Source: Vicinamibacterales bacterium
GTDB lineage: Bacteria > Acidobacteriota > Vicinamibacteria > Vicinamibacterales > UBA823
Reading direction: 5' to 3'
Assembly (NCBI GenBank): GCA_036012125.1
Contig: DASCOS010000013.1
Span: 62,001-126,000, forward strand
DNA: 64,000 bases
The translations under genes were made by a program, and so were the position numbers. Positions 24,964-33,836 of this stretch are shown piece by piece (the first letter of the stretch is position 1; each line of letters starts with the position of its first letter). Below the pieces are notes generated by a model, which worked only from the letters and a program-made list of their open reading frames with translations, did not search any database and had not been told where the DNA came from.

Positions 24964-25878
24964 ATGACGGAAAGAAAATCTCTGCCAGTGCTTCCAGACG
25001 GTGGTGTTGGTAAAGAGTGTGTGTTTGAGAGGATTGGGATTTTCGGTCTTGGATTGATCGGAGGATCGATCGCCTTGGCCGCGAGGGAGAACTGGTCGAG
25101 TGGCTTGGTCATTGGCGTGGACGACAAAAGCGTGCTGGAGCAGGCGATGCAACTGCACGCCATCGATGTTGCAGCATCCGAACCAGAGATCCTTGGCGAA
25201 GCGGACCTCGTTATATTAGCAGCGCCCATCGGGCAAAATCTTAAGCTGTTGGAAGTGGTGTCGCAGTATGTATCAGGGCATGCTGTTATCACGGATGTCG
25301 GTGGTACAAAACGAACGATCGTTGAGGCAGCTCGCAGACTACCTGCGCGGTTTGAGTTTGTAGGAGGCAACCCTCTTGCTGGAGCCCCAAGACAGGGAAT
25401 TAGGAACGCCAGGTCGGATCTATTTAAAGGCCGACCGTGGATTCTGACTTCTGAAGAATCCGGTGAAGGTGGGGCTCTTGGTAAACTCGGTCAATTTGTT
25501 GAGGGGCTAGGGGCTAATCCGCTGGTTATGGATACCGAAGACCACGATAGATTGGTAGCGACACTAAGTCATCTTCCGCAGTTGACCGCTAGCGCGTTAA
25601 TGCACGTGCTCGGAACTCGACTGGGCCAAGAGCACCTGGCCTTATCAGGGCGGAGTGTGCTTGACGCGACGAAGTTGGCCTCAAGCTCCTTTGATTTGTG
25701 GCGAGATATATGCACTACGAATGCAGACGAGATAGAGAGCGCCCTTGACGACCTCATTGCAGTGCTTAAAACGTTACGCCGTGATTTGGAGACCGGCGAT
25801 CAACTTGTCAAGATCTTCTTATCAGCGAACCAATGGCGAGAGGTTCTCCGTTCTTCTGCGGAGCGGGCAGGCCGATAA
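24964..25878 (+). CDS. tyrA: Prephenate dehydrogenase
   Basis: Oxidative decarboxylation of prephenate to 4-hydroxyphenylpyruvate, toward Tyr. The 304-residue protein has the NAD loop IGIFGLGLIGGSIALA near 24, ILAAPIGQN near 84, VTDVGGTKRTIV-type segment near 105, GGNPLAGAP near 133, and ATLSHLPQLTASALMHVLG near 198. No ACT domain. A preference for arogenate cannot be excluded. It follows aroF by 18 nt. Confidence 0.93.
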   Translation: MTERKSLPVLPDGGVGKECVFERIGIFGLGLIGGSIALAARENWSSGLVIGVDDKSVLEQAMQLHAIDVAASEPEILGEADLVILAAPIGQNLKLLEVVSQYVSGHAVITDVGGTKRTIVEAARRLPARFEFVGGNPLAGAPRQGIRNARSDLFKGRPWILTSEESGEGGALGKLGQFVEGLGANPLVMDTEDHDRLVATLSHLPQLTASALMHVLGTRLGQEHLALSGRSVLDATKLASSSFDLWRDICTTNADEIESALDDLIAVLKTLRRDLETGDQLVKIFLSANQWREVLRSSAERAGR

Positions 25879-26316
25879 ATGGTTCGGGAAACAGAAGGCG
25901 ACGGCATGGTTATCGCACGTGAGGCATTTGATGCGATACTGCAGCATGCAGAAGCTGAAAGTCCGTGTGAGTGTTGCGGTTTATTGCTAGGTAGGAGCGG
26001 GAAGATCGAGTCGGCTTTCCCGGCTCGGAATGATAGCCAAGATCCTTCACGGTATAAGGTAAATCCTAAAGATCATTTTTCGGCGATCCACTCCGCACGA
26101 GCGCTGGGTAACCAGGTGGTTGGTGTTTATCATTCACATCTTCATTCTAGGGCTACGCCCTCGGCCACTGACCTCGCTAAGGCGAACTACCCAGACTATC
26201 TGTACGTGATTGTATCCCTGCGCTCGGATCCATTTACTGATGACGAGGCCGGTATCATGGGCGGCTTTTTGATACGAGATGGTTCTGCGACTAGCGTAGA
26301 TTTACGAGTTGAGTAA
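25879..26316 (+). CDS. JAMM/MPN metallopeptidase, M67 family
   Basis: Zinc isopeptidase-type fold. The full JAMM signature is present: E31 in ECCGLLLG, then H85-S-H87 followed by seven residues, S95, and D98 (YHSHLHSRATPSATD). 145 residues, single domain. Bacterial members often process sulfur-carrier proteins of the ThiS/MoaD type, e.g. in cysteine synthesis, but no carrier or E1-like gene is nearby. It starts directly after the tyrA stop and is the last gene in the aromatic operon. Substrate unknown. Confidence 0.88.
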   Translation: MVRETEGDGMVIAREAFDAILQHAEAESPCECCGLLLGRSGKIESAFPARNDSQDPSRYKVNPKDHFSAIHSARALGNQVVGVYHSHLHSRATPSATDLAKANYPDYLYVIVSLRSDPFTDDEAGIMGGFLIRDGSATSVDLRVE

Positions 26317-26396
26317 TTCTCCTGGTAGACGCGATCTCATTCGAAGTGATGCTGGGGACAAGGAAGTGTTTTGGTGCTACGTCTTATGATTAGGGG

Positions 26397-27908
26397 ATGT
26401 TCACGATGATAGATCAGTCGACCATGATCGCCTCTGCGGGTCCAATTTCTGATTTAGAGGTGGACTTACTTGTGCTGCCAACCTGGGCAGGTGACGATCT
26501 GTCAGATTTTCCTGGCCTTATTGAGGCTTCCGGCGGCGCTCTTCAGAGTGCCAGACTGAGAGGGGAGTGGAGTGGCAAAGCATACACATCGTGCCTTGTA
26601 GACCTCAACCTTTCAGAATGGCGGGCCAGTCGGCTCTTACTGATTGGAGCTGGCGACGGTGTAATTTCGACTGGACAGGTTCGCCGACTGGCAACAACTG
26701 CAACACTGACTGGGCGTAGTCGGCGGGTGTCGAGCTTGGCTTTTTGCCTTCGCGGGCAGTTGGAGAAAGCAGAGGCTGGCCAGGCTGCTGCTGAAGGTCT
26801 AACGCTGGGGGAGTTCGATGTCGGCACCTACAAAACGGAAGGCGATAAACATACGCTTCAGGAATTTATTGTTAACTCTAGTCGGGGGATAGATGGCGAA
26901 TTGGAGAGTGCGGTTAAGCGTGGCCGCCTTTTGGGCGAGTGCAGCAACGAAGCTAGGGCATTAGCAAATGAGCCTGGGAATTCCTTAACGCCAACTATTT
27001 TTTCGGAACGAGCACATTCTTTGGCTGAGGGGACGAACCTCGGGGTCGAGGTGCTTGGTCCAACGGAGATGGAGGAACTTGGGTTAGGCATGCTATTGGG
27101 GGTGGCACGGGGCAGCGCAGAATCCCCGAAATTGATTGTTATGCATCATAGACCGAAGGGTGCCCCCAAGGCTCCAGTTCTAGGTCTAGTTGGAAAGGGT
27201 ATTACGTTCGATAGTGGAGGAATATCGCTCAAGCCTGCAGAATCGATGGAGCGAATGAAGGATGATATGGCCGGGGGCGCTGCGGTATTGTGTGCAATGC
27301 GTGCAATCGATCAACTGAATGTCCCCATTCATGTTATTGGGATAGTTCCGGCTACAGAAAATCTCCCGGGGGGACGCGCAATTAAGCCCGGTGACGTTCT
27401 ACAGAGCGCTGCTGGGAAAACGGTTGAGATTATCAACACCGATGCTGAGGGCCGGTTAGTACTAGGTGACGCACTATGGTACGCAAAACGTTGCGGTGCA
27501 ACACATTTGGTGGATGTTGCGACTCTGACAGGGGGTTGCATTGTGGCCCTTGGGACGATTACGTCGGGCCTATTTGGCACACCTGGTGTGTGGGTTGATG
27601 CCGTAAAGCGGGCCGCCGAGGTTGCGGGCGATCAAGTTTGGGAGCTTCCCGTTTTTGATGAATACAAACAGCAAATTGATAGTGAGATTGCTGATGTAAA
27701 GAATGCGGCTGGTCGAGAGGCATCAGCCATCACGGCGGCTATGTTCCTCAAAGTGTTTGCCGGCGATACTCCTTGGGCTCATCTGGATATTGCAGGCACG
27801 GCCTGGATCGACGAGGCTCGACCATATCAAGCGAAAGGGCCTTCGGGTGTGGCAGTAAGGACTTTGGTTGAGTTGGCTTGTGCCAGTGAGACTTGGGCCA
27901 CAGGCTAG
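26397..27908 (+). CDS. pepA: Leucyl aminopeptidase, M17 family
   Basis: Dimetal cytosolic aminopeptidase. The C-terminal catalytic domain has GLVGKGITFDSGGISLKPA near 265, MKDDMAGGAAV, and the signature NTDAEGRLVLGDAL near 347, with metal-binding D and E. The N-terminal macrodomain-like half is more divergent, as usual. 503 residues is standard. The ATG at 26397 is followed by a second ATG at 26406; either may be used. It is separated from the M67 gene by an 80-nt gap, so it could be read from the aromatic operon or from its own promoter. Confidence 0.92.
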   Translation: MFTMIDQSTMIASAGPISDLEVDLLVLPTWAGDDLSDFPGLIEASGGALQSARLRGEWSGKAYTSCLVDLNLSEWRASRLLLIGAGDGVISTGQVRRLATTATLTGRSRRVSSLAFCLRGQLEKAEAGQAAAEGLTLGEFDVGTYKTEGDKHTLQEFIVNSSRGIDGELESAVKRGRLLGECSNEARALANEPGNSLTPTIFSERAHSLAEGTNLGVEVLGPTEMEELGLGMLLGVARGSAESPKLIVMHHRPKGAPKAPVLGLVGKGITFDSGGISLKPAESMERMKDDMAGGAAVLCAMRAIDQLNVPIHVIGIVPATENLPGGRAIKPGDVLQSAAGKTVEIINTDAEGRLVLGDALWYAKRCGATHLVDVATLTGGCIVALGTITSGLFGTPGVWVDAVKRAAEVAGDQVWELPVFDEYKQQIDSEIADVKNAAGREASAITAAMFLKVFAGDTPWAHLDIAGTAWIDEARPYQAKGPSGVAVRTLVELACASETWATG

Positions 27909-27922
27909 TTTGTGGAGGCCGA

Positions 27923-28153
27923 TTGAGACTGCTTATGTGGATTCAGCCTACAACTCCAATAATTGTGAGGGTTCCAGAGGCTCCAACTCCACAGACCTCG
28001 GCTGCGGACGTTCTCTTGCAAGCTATCGGGCTGACCGGCGCCTTCGTTCTGGCTGCCTTAGTAGCCGGACTCGTGATCGGTAGCGTGCTCTTTTGGCTGC
28101 GAAAGTATAGCTTCAATCTTTCGAAGCCAAGCATGCAGCGTTTAGATCTCTAG
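27923..28153 (+). CDS. Small single-pass membrane protein, unknown
   Basis: Not recognised. About 76 residues: an N-terminal Pro/Thr-rich segment (TPIIVRVPEAPTPQT), one strong membrane helix (IGLTGAFVLAALVAGLVIGS, then VLFWLRK), and a short basic tail. GGAGG at 27914-27918 lies 4 nt before a TTG at 27923, which decides the start better than the ATG at 27935 (72 residues), which has no nearby Shine-Dalgarno. It follows pepA by 14 nt and meets amiC tail to tail 13 nt away. Confidence 0.6.
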   Translation: MRLLMWIQPTTPIIVRVPEAPTPQTSAADVLLQAIGLTGAFVLAALVAGLVIGSVLFWLRKYSFNLSKPSMQRLDL

Positions 28154-28166
28154 TTAATCTTCGGGG

Positions 28167-29723
28167 TTAAGGGCGAACTGCCACCTGCACGTTCTTAAGA
28201 GTGTCCCGGTAATCTTGGACGGCGTCGAACAGTGCTTGGGCGATCTGCTCCCGGTAAGCGTCCTGCTTAAGCAGTCTTGCCTCTTCGGGGTTACTAAGGA
28301 AAGAGATTTCCGCAAGAACACTGGGCATGTGGGCGCCGATAAGAACAACGAAGGGTGCCTGTTTTACTCCGAGATTACGCAGTTTAGGGTTGAGTGCTCG
28401 TAAGTTCTGTTCGAGGGCACCTTGAACCATTTCAGCGAATTCTCGCGATTCGTCAAGCTTGGCGTTGAGAGCAATGGTCTGCACGAGGTCTTGGAGCCGT
28501 GCCATGGTGCTGACCGAAGAGGCATTTTCCCTTGCTGCCAACGCTTCAGCTTCATGATTGAGCGCGAAGTTTAGCACGTAGGTTTCGATGCCCCTTGCTT
28601 CAGGATTCGTACTCGCATTGGCATGGATTGAGAGAAATAGATCGGCACTGTGCTGATTGGCGATTGCGGTCCGGTCCTGAAGAGAGACGAATCTATTAGT
28701 GTCTCGGGTGAGAACGACCTCGGTTGACCCCTGGACTGCCAGCAGAGTCTTAAGCCTAAGAGCTATGTCAAGGACAAGATCGGCCTCGGTCATGTCGGTA
28801 CTCCGAGTTCCTGGGTCATGACCGCCATGGCCTGGGTCTATGACCACCCGATTGACCCCTAGGCCGAGTTGCCGGGAAAGAGAAAAGTCTCCATTGGCGT
28901 TTACAGCGGGCGTGAGAGGTTCAGAGCGTTTGCTTGCTATGGCTGCAGGAATTGGCGCTTCAGGACCGCGAATGGTATCAACTACTATTCGATAAGGATT
29001 ATAAAGAGTGAAGACGCTGTAATCTTCAACATTGTTTAGGTCTAGGACGACGCGAGTTGTTTCGTTAGGGTGTCGACCGAGTCGAATTTTCCTCACGACG
29101 TCATCACTAAAAGACAGCGTTGTATCCATTAAGTGGTTCGAGGCCCGAGTGCGAACTAAATCGAAAAAGACGCGGTCTGGATTTGCCAGGCGCTCGTCAC
29201 GGAAGGTCACTTCTGAATTCAGCGAGATTGTTACGCGGACACCACGATCGAGCAGGGTGCGCTCGATTCCCGTTAAAAGGGTTGGATTGAGACGGGCGTC
29301 CGCCAAGGAAGCAAATTTATCAAGTGGTTCGTCGATGATGGCTTGATAATTACTCCTCGGGTATTCATTCCGGAGCATACGTAGAAGCCGCTCGCCTTCT
29401 TCACGGTCGGCAGGTTCCGCAAAATGTTCAAATGCCAGAAGGGCGAGCCAAGAGGCTTGCCAGAGCGAATTATCACTGTAAGAACTGCGGGGATATTCCC
29501 GAACGATTTCTTTATAACGTTGAATCAGGATGTGCAGTTCCTCGAGGCTTGGAGGTTGAGGGCGAATGGAACTTCGAAGAACCTGTTCACGGTTAATTGC
29601 GATTTGCCAGAGTTTGAAAGCAGGATCAGTAGGCGATGCCACTGTTGTCGAGGCAAAAATGAGTGCAGCTGCCAGAGCAAGGCATGTAATGAACGATTTA
29701 GATGGTGTCGCGGGTAACGTCAT
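28167..29723 (-). CDS. N-acetylmuramoyl-L-alanine amidase, AmiC-like with AMIN domain
   Basis: Periplasmic peptidoglycan hydrolase for daughter-cell separation. Signal peptide at the N-terminus (LALAAALIFASTTVAS), a helical TPR-like stretch at about 35-125, an AMIN domain at about 140-240 (strands such as TTRVVLDLNNVEDYSVF), and an Amidase_3 catalytic domain from about 290: VVIDPGHGGHDPGT, FLSIHANAS and LAEISFLSNPEE provide the zinc ligands and catalytic glutamate. 518 residues. It lies 45 nt after ftsK, a sensible cell-division pairing. Confidence 0.92.
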   Translation of the reverse strand: MTLPATPSKSFITCLALAAALIFASTTVASPTDPAFKLWQIAINREQVLRSSIRPQPPSLEELHILIQRYKEIVREYPRSSYSDNSLWQASWLALLAFEHFAEPADREEGERLLRMLRNEYPRSNYQAIIDEPLDKFASLADARLNPTLLTGIERTLLDRGVRVTISLNSEVTFRDERLANPDRVFFDLVRTRASNHLMDTTLSFSDDVVRKIRLGRHPNETTRVVLDLNNVEDYSVFTLYNPYRIVVDTIRGPEAPIPAAIASKRSEPLTPAVNANGDFSLSRQLGLGVNRVVIDPGHGGHDPGTRSTDMTEADLVLDIALRLKTLLAVQGSTEVVLTRDTNRFVSLQDRTAIANQHSADLFLSIHANASTNPEARGIETYVLNFALNHEAEALAARENASSVSTMARLQDLVQTIALNAKLDESREFAEMVQGALEQNLRALNPKLRNLGVKQAPFVVLIGAHMPSVLAEISFLSNPEEARLLKQDAYREQIAQALFDAVQDYRDTLKNVQVAVRP

Positions 29724-29768
29724 TTAGTGCTCAAATATAGGACAGATTAACAAGCCTTCTCACCGACA

Positions 29769-32078
29769 CTATCTGAGCTGGGAATCAACCTCTTCAAAGT
29801 AGTCCTTGCCGACCAAAACGTCTCGAGCCTTGCCTCCACCGCCTGATGAAACCAGCCCCTCGGCTTCCATCATGTCAATCAACCTAGCGGCTCGACTAAA
29901 ACCGACACGAAGTTTTCTTTGCAGATACGAAATAGACGCCTGACCCGTTGAAACGACGATTCGTGCAGCTTGATCGTACAGGTCATCGCGCTCAAACTGG
30001 GGCCCCTCGGGTTTTTCCTCTGATGTAATTTGATCGTTATAAACAGGGGAGGCTTGTTTTCGAAGAAAGCTCGCCACCCGAGCGTTCTCTTGCTCGGAAA
30101 TGTAGGGACCGTGAAGACGAATCACTCTGGATGAGGCTGGAGGGAGGTATAGCATGTCACCGGCTCCAAGTAATTGCTCCGCCCCATTGGTGTCTAGGAT
30201 CGTGCGTGAGTCGGTTTTCGAAGAGACGCGAAATGAAATTCGTGCTGGAAGATTTGCCTTAATCAGCCCGGTAATCACATCTACGGATGGGCGCTGGGTT
30301 GCCAAAATCAAATGGATGCCGACTGCGCGGGCCATCTGCGCCAGGCGGGCAATTGACTCTTCCACTTCGTTGCTGGCCACCATCATCAGGTCTGCCAGTT
30401 CATCGATTACTACTACGATATAAGGAAGCTCCTCTAGCGGTTCTTCGGAATCAGCATTCTCCCGATCCTTCGGGGTTAGCTCGGACGCGGTCTGTCTGAC
30501 ATTACGATTATATTGGTCAATATTTCGAACCCCGTGCGCTGCCAACAGCTTGTACCGTTCCTCCATTTCATGAACGGCCCATCGCAGTGCATTGGATGCC
30601 AGCTTCGGATCAACGACGACTGGCGTCAAAAGGTGTGGGATGCCTTCGTACATGCCGAGTTCAAGGCGCTTTGGATCGATCATGATCATGCGGACTTCGC
30701 TCGGTGTTGCACGGTAGAGAATGCTGGTAATCATGGAGTTGATAGCTACCGATTTGCCAGCCCCGGTTGAGCCTGCTATCAGCAGGTGAGGCATTGAGGC
30801 GAGATCGGTAATGAACGGTTTTCCGTGAATTGTTTTACCGAGCGTGAGACTAAGTTTTGATTTGGAACTCTGATAAATTTCTGACTCAAGCAGCTCTCTT
30901 AAAGAAATGATCTCTCGTGTCTGATTTGGGATCTGAATTCCAACAGTCGCCTTCCCAGGAATCCGATCTATGAGTACCGATTCTGCTTGCATTGCAAGGC
31001 AGAGGTCCTCAGAGAGGCTGGTGATCTTGCTGTATTTCACACCAGCGTCGGGCTTAAATTCATAAGTGGTCACGACTGGTCCGGGATGAATTTGAACCAC
31101 TTCACCCTCGACGTTAAATTCACGACACTTGTCCCCCAACAGCGAGGCTCGCTCCATGAGCTCCCGCTCATCAATCTTGTGTTCATTCTGGGAGGCGTCA
31201 AGGAGGGCCGCCGGTGGATGCGAGTACTCTCCGTTGCGCGGTTCCACATTTCTTGGTGGAGGTTTTAAGACTACGTGGCCCTCAGGCTCAGTTGGGGGGC
31301 GTTGAATTTGTGGCGCAGAAGGCTCCTCAAAATCAACATCCCTATCCTCTTCAACGGACTTGGACTTCTTGACCTTCTTTTTTTGTGGTTCCGGTGACAG
31401 TTCGTCCGCTCTGGGGTCGATGTCGCCTAGTAGAGACTCTTCCTGCTTGGAAACTACGGTTCGACGCTTCTGAGCGCGTTGTTCCCTGGCCACTCTTTCA
31501 GCGATGTGCAGTCGAAAGGACTGAAGGCCGGCGATAACGAGATTCGATAGTCTTGAAAAAGCACGGCCGAATGAAAACTGTGTTGAGAGAATAACTGCCA
31601 AGAAAATCAGGGTAAGGATAAATATAATCGAGCCGGTCTTGTTAAGTCCCTGCACCAGGGCTTGGGCCAGCCAGCCACCCGCTAAGCCTCCAGGCTGGAT
31701 CGCAGTAGTTGAAAAGTCAGTTGGTCCGCTACCAAGGCTGAGAAGGGAGGCTATGCAGAGAATAAAGAGGAAGGCTCCCACGAGCTTCGTATAACCCGCA
31801 TCGACAGTTTCGCACCAGAAGGAATGCCATCCAATTTTGACCAAAAGGACTGGAATGAGATACGAGGCGTAGCCTAAGGTCTGATACGACATTTCGGCCA
31901 GGAAGGCCCCGACCGGTCCAACGAAGTTCTGAATACTTTCAGGGCCGGCTGTCTTAAACCACCAGACGGGATCTGCAGCATCGTAACTGGTAAGGGCGAT
32001 GAGCAAAATCAGGGCTCCTGCAAAGGAAGCCACGCCTAGGAATTCGTTCATCCGTAGGGAAACCCAAGAGGTAGCCAT
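29769..32078 (-). CDS. ftsK: DNA translocase FtsK/SpoIIIE
   Basis: Septum-anchored motor that clears and resolves chromosome ends. 769 residues: four N-terminal membrane helices (about 12-170), a charged linker (205-300) with a KKKVKKSKS run, the RecA-like motor with Walker A IAGSTGAGKSVAIN near 434 and Walker B VVVIDELADLMM, and a C-terminal gamma winged-helix domain (FSRAARLIDMMEAEGLV) that reads KOPS sites. All parts expected of a full-length FtsK are here, with a short linker. Confidence 0.95.
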   Translation of the reverse strand: MATSWVSLRMNEFLGVASFAGALILLIALTSYDAADPVWWFKTAGPESIQNFVGPVGAFLAEMSYQTLGYASYLIPVLLVKIGWHSFWCETVDAGYTKLVGAFLFILCIASLLSLGSGPTDFSTTAIQPGGLAGGWLAQALVQGLNKTGSIIFILTLIFLAVILSTQFSFGRAFSRLSNLVIAGLQSFRLHIAERVAREQRAQKRRTVVSKQEESLLGDIDPRADELSPEPQKKKVKKSKSVEEDRDVDFEEPSAPQIQRPPTEPEGHVVLKPPPRNVEPRNGEYSHPPAALLDASQNEHKIDERELMERASLLGDKCREFNVEGEVVQIHPGPVVTTYEFKPDAGVKYSKITSLSEDLCLAMQAESVLIDRIPGKATVGIQIPNQTREIISLRELLESEIYQSSKSKLSLTLGKTIHGKPFITDLASMPHLLIAGSTGAGKSVAINSMITSILYRATPSEVRMIMIDPKRLELGMYEGIPHLLTPVVVDPKLASNALRWAVHEMEERYKLLAAHGVRNIDQYNRNVRQTASELTPKDRENADSEEPLEELPYIVVVIDELADLMMVASNEVEESIARLAQMARAVGIHLILATQRPSVDVITGLIKANLPARISFRVSSKTDSRTILDTNGAEQLLGAGDMLYLPPASSRVIRLHGPYISEQENARVASFLRKQASPVYNDQITSEEKPEGPQFERDDLYDQAARIVVSTGQASISYLQRKLRVGFSRAARLIDMMEAEGLVSSGGGGKARDVLVGKDYFEEVDSQLR

Positions 32079-32238
32079 CAGATCTCCGCACTGGTGCGAT
32101 CGCAGTTGAATTCACCAAAATCGCCATTTTTTCTAGTTAACATCGACATTTCTCCCGTTTTTCTGCGCCCAGCTACCGCTAAACCCCTCATACGATATAT
32201 CGGCAGAATGCAGCAGGGTCTGACCAATTAATAAGCCT

Positions 32239-32467
32239 CACTTCCAATGGTCTGGTGGGGCCTGAAATGTAAACCTGACGGGGCGGCCCGGGTCCCGCTC
32301 CCCCTTTGGCAGGGTGACCTAGAAATCGCCTCTTCGCTGGATTGCCGTCTATCTGGCACCACAGCTCCCAAATACTCCCAGGGGCGCAGGGATGCCCACT
32401 TAGTGTTGGTGAAAAAAGTTAGGCTACTGGTCGGGCCTGCAGGCAGGCTGCTAGGGAAGCGACTATA
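32239..32467 (-). ncRNA. Possible structured RNA between rsmA and ftsK (395-nt gap)
   Basis: The gap 32079-32474 has no convincing protein gene. On the minus strand an extended -10-like TGCTATAGT (TATAGT at 32467-32462) precedes a GC-rich block whose ends can pair: CGCTTCC (32461-32455) with GGAAGTG (32245-32239), then GCCTG/CAGGC and GGCCCG/CGGGCC further in. This gives one long imperfect hairpin of about 220 nt, vaguely like 6S RNA. I recognise no SRP, RNase P or tmRNA signature. It could equally be the ftsK leader with no function of its own. Confidence 0.25.
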
Positions 32468-32474
32468 GCACAAT

Positions 32475-33344
32475 CTAATCTACAAACTTGTTCAGTTCAG
32501 AGGCAATCATTGCGAATTCAGCCAGTTGGAGGCCTTCCGGCCGTCTCGTTCCATCAATATTGGTCTTACTAAGGATGCCGCTGATTTCAGCCCGACACTC
32601 TCTAACGATGGGTAGCAGGGCATTTGAAAGCATTTTGCGTCGGTGTTGGAACACTTGTCTCACAAGCTTCTCGAAAAGTTCGAAATTTGGAATCTCAAGT
32701 TTTGTTGAACGAAAGCGTAGTCTTACTACTGCTGAGCGAACTTTCGGAGGCGGGCGAAACGCGCCCGGGGGCAAGACAAGGCGTCTAGAAATCTGAGCAT
32801 GAACTGCGGCCATGACGGCCAAGGGGCCGTAGGCCTTGCTACCGGGCTTGGCGATCAGCCGGTCTGCAACTTCAGATTGAAGCAATAAAGTGGCGTCCTC
32901 GAAGAGTTGGTTGGAACGTTGGATACTAAAGACCTTAAATAGTAATGGTGAAGAAATATTGAAGGGCAAGTTTCCGACTAGGCGAATAGGCGACTGCGAA
33001 TATTTTTCCCGAGTTCTGAGAGTTAGTTGCTTGAGATCTGTTTCTAATACGTCCCCTTCAACAATTGTTATCTGTGGATTTTGCTGACGTCGAATATTGT
33101 TTGCTAGGTCCCGATCGATCTCTATGGCGACCACGTGGGTAGATCTTGCTGCAAGACTGTAAGTAAGCACTCCTCTGCCTGGTCCGACCTCAACGAAACA
33201 ATCGGACGACTTTGGTGCGATAGCGGCGATCAATTTTGGTGTCCAGGTATCTTCTAGAAAGTGTTGGCCAAATCGCTTGCGAATCGGTGCGGAGGAATTT
33301 GTGCTGGCCCCACGTTTCCTATGCGCCTGCTGCTCCTTATTCAT
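32475..33344 (-). CDS. rsmA: 16S rRNA (adenine1518/1519-N6)-dimethyltransferase
   Basis: KsgA-type enzyme dimethylating two adenines in helix 45. 289 residues: KRFGQHFLED at the N-terminus, SAM loop EVGPGRGVLT near 54, acidic ribose-binding VAIEIDRDL near 73, and the target-adenine motif NLPFNISSP near 128 (F replaces the more usual Y, a common variant). The C-terminal small domain begins near 200. It follows the DUF3467 gene by 113 nt. Confidence 0.94.
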   Translation of the reverse strand: MNKEQQAHRKRGASTNSSAPIRKRFGQHFLEDTWTPKLIAAIAPKSSDCFVEVGPGRGVLTYSLAARSTHVVAIEIDRDLANNIRRQQNPQITIVEGDVLETDLKQLTLRTREKYSQSPIRLVGNLPFNISSPLLFKVFSIQRSNQLFEDATLLLQSEVADRLIAKPGSKAYGPLAVMAAVHAQISRRLVLPPGAFRPPPKVRSAVVRLRFRSTKLEIPNFELFEKLVRQVFQHRRKMLSNALLPIVRECRAEISGILSKTNIDGTRRPEGLQLAEFAMIASELNKFVD

Positions 33345-33457
33345 AGGCTGCCTGCGAATGGTAAAGGGGGATAAGCTTCTCCGTTTTTAACGCTGATGTG
33401 GCGGTGCAGGTCGTTCAGGATGTCAGTTGAGGGGCGAAAAGGCCAACTTTCCATGTT

Positions 33458-33784
33458 TTAGTGCACGGGACTTTTGGCTTTTTCAGAAGTTTGTGTCACC
33501 GTCTGCTCGCCAAGCGCTCGAATGTGCTCTTGTAGCGTTGTTATCAGGTTGGGCACGAACTGCATGGGTAGCACAATCTTGGCTCGCACGGGTGCCCGCA
33601 CCACCCGGTCGCTCTTGGCTTCCTCAACGTCCTTTTGGGACAATGGCATCACTTCACAAAATGTAAGTGTCACATCAAAGGGCGTATGGGCAATGGCGCA
33701 GAAATTTGCATAGGTTCGTTGATGCGCGCCGGACTCTTCGTCTGGAATTATGGTGAAGTTAATCTCTTGCTTTTGTGGGCTCAT
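33458..33784 (-). CDS. DUF3467-family protein
   Basis: 108 residues from the ATG at 33784, which is preceded by AAGGAAGA as Shine-Dalgarno; a frame 24 nt longer lacks one. The sequence INFTIIPDEESG, then YANFCAIAHTPFDVTLTFCE, then RAKIVLPMQFVPNLITTLQE matches the DUF3467 pattern of a small beta-sheet protein with an LPP/LPM-xxA/F-xx-L segment. Biochemical function is not known. It sits 52 nt after lexA in the same direction. Confidence 0.75.
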   Translation of the reverse strand: MSPQKQEINFTIIPDEESGAHQRTYANFCAIAHTPFDVTLTFCEVMPLSQKDVEEAKSDRVVRAPVRAKIVLPMQFVPNLITTLQEHIRALGEQTVTQTSEKAKSPVH

Positions 33785-33836
33785 TAGTCTTCCTTGCCTG
33801 CGTCGCATCTCAGGCCTAGATGCTCCTCAATACGGA

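Noticed and set aside
32228-32473. 81-codon minus-strand frame in the rsmA-ftsK gap
   Set aside because: Composition looks non-coding, no Shine-Dalgarno or recognisable domain, and it covers the inverted repeats of the possible structured RNA.
33420-33450. Terminator between the DUF3467 gene and rsmA
   Set aside because: Only a 5-6 bp interrupted stem (AGTTG/CAACT) without a T tract; too weak.
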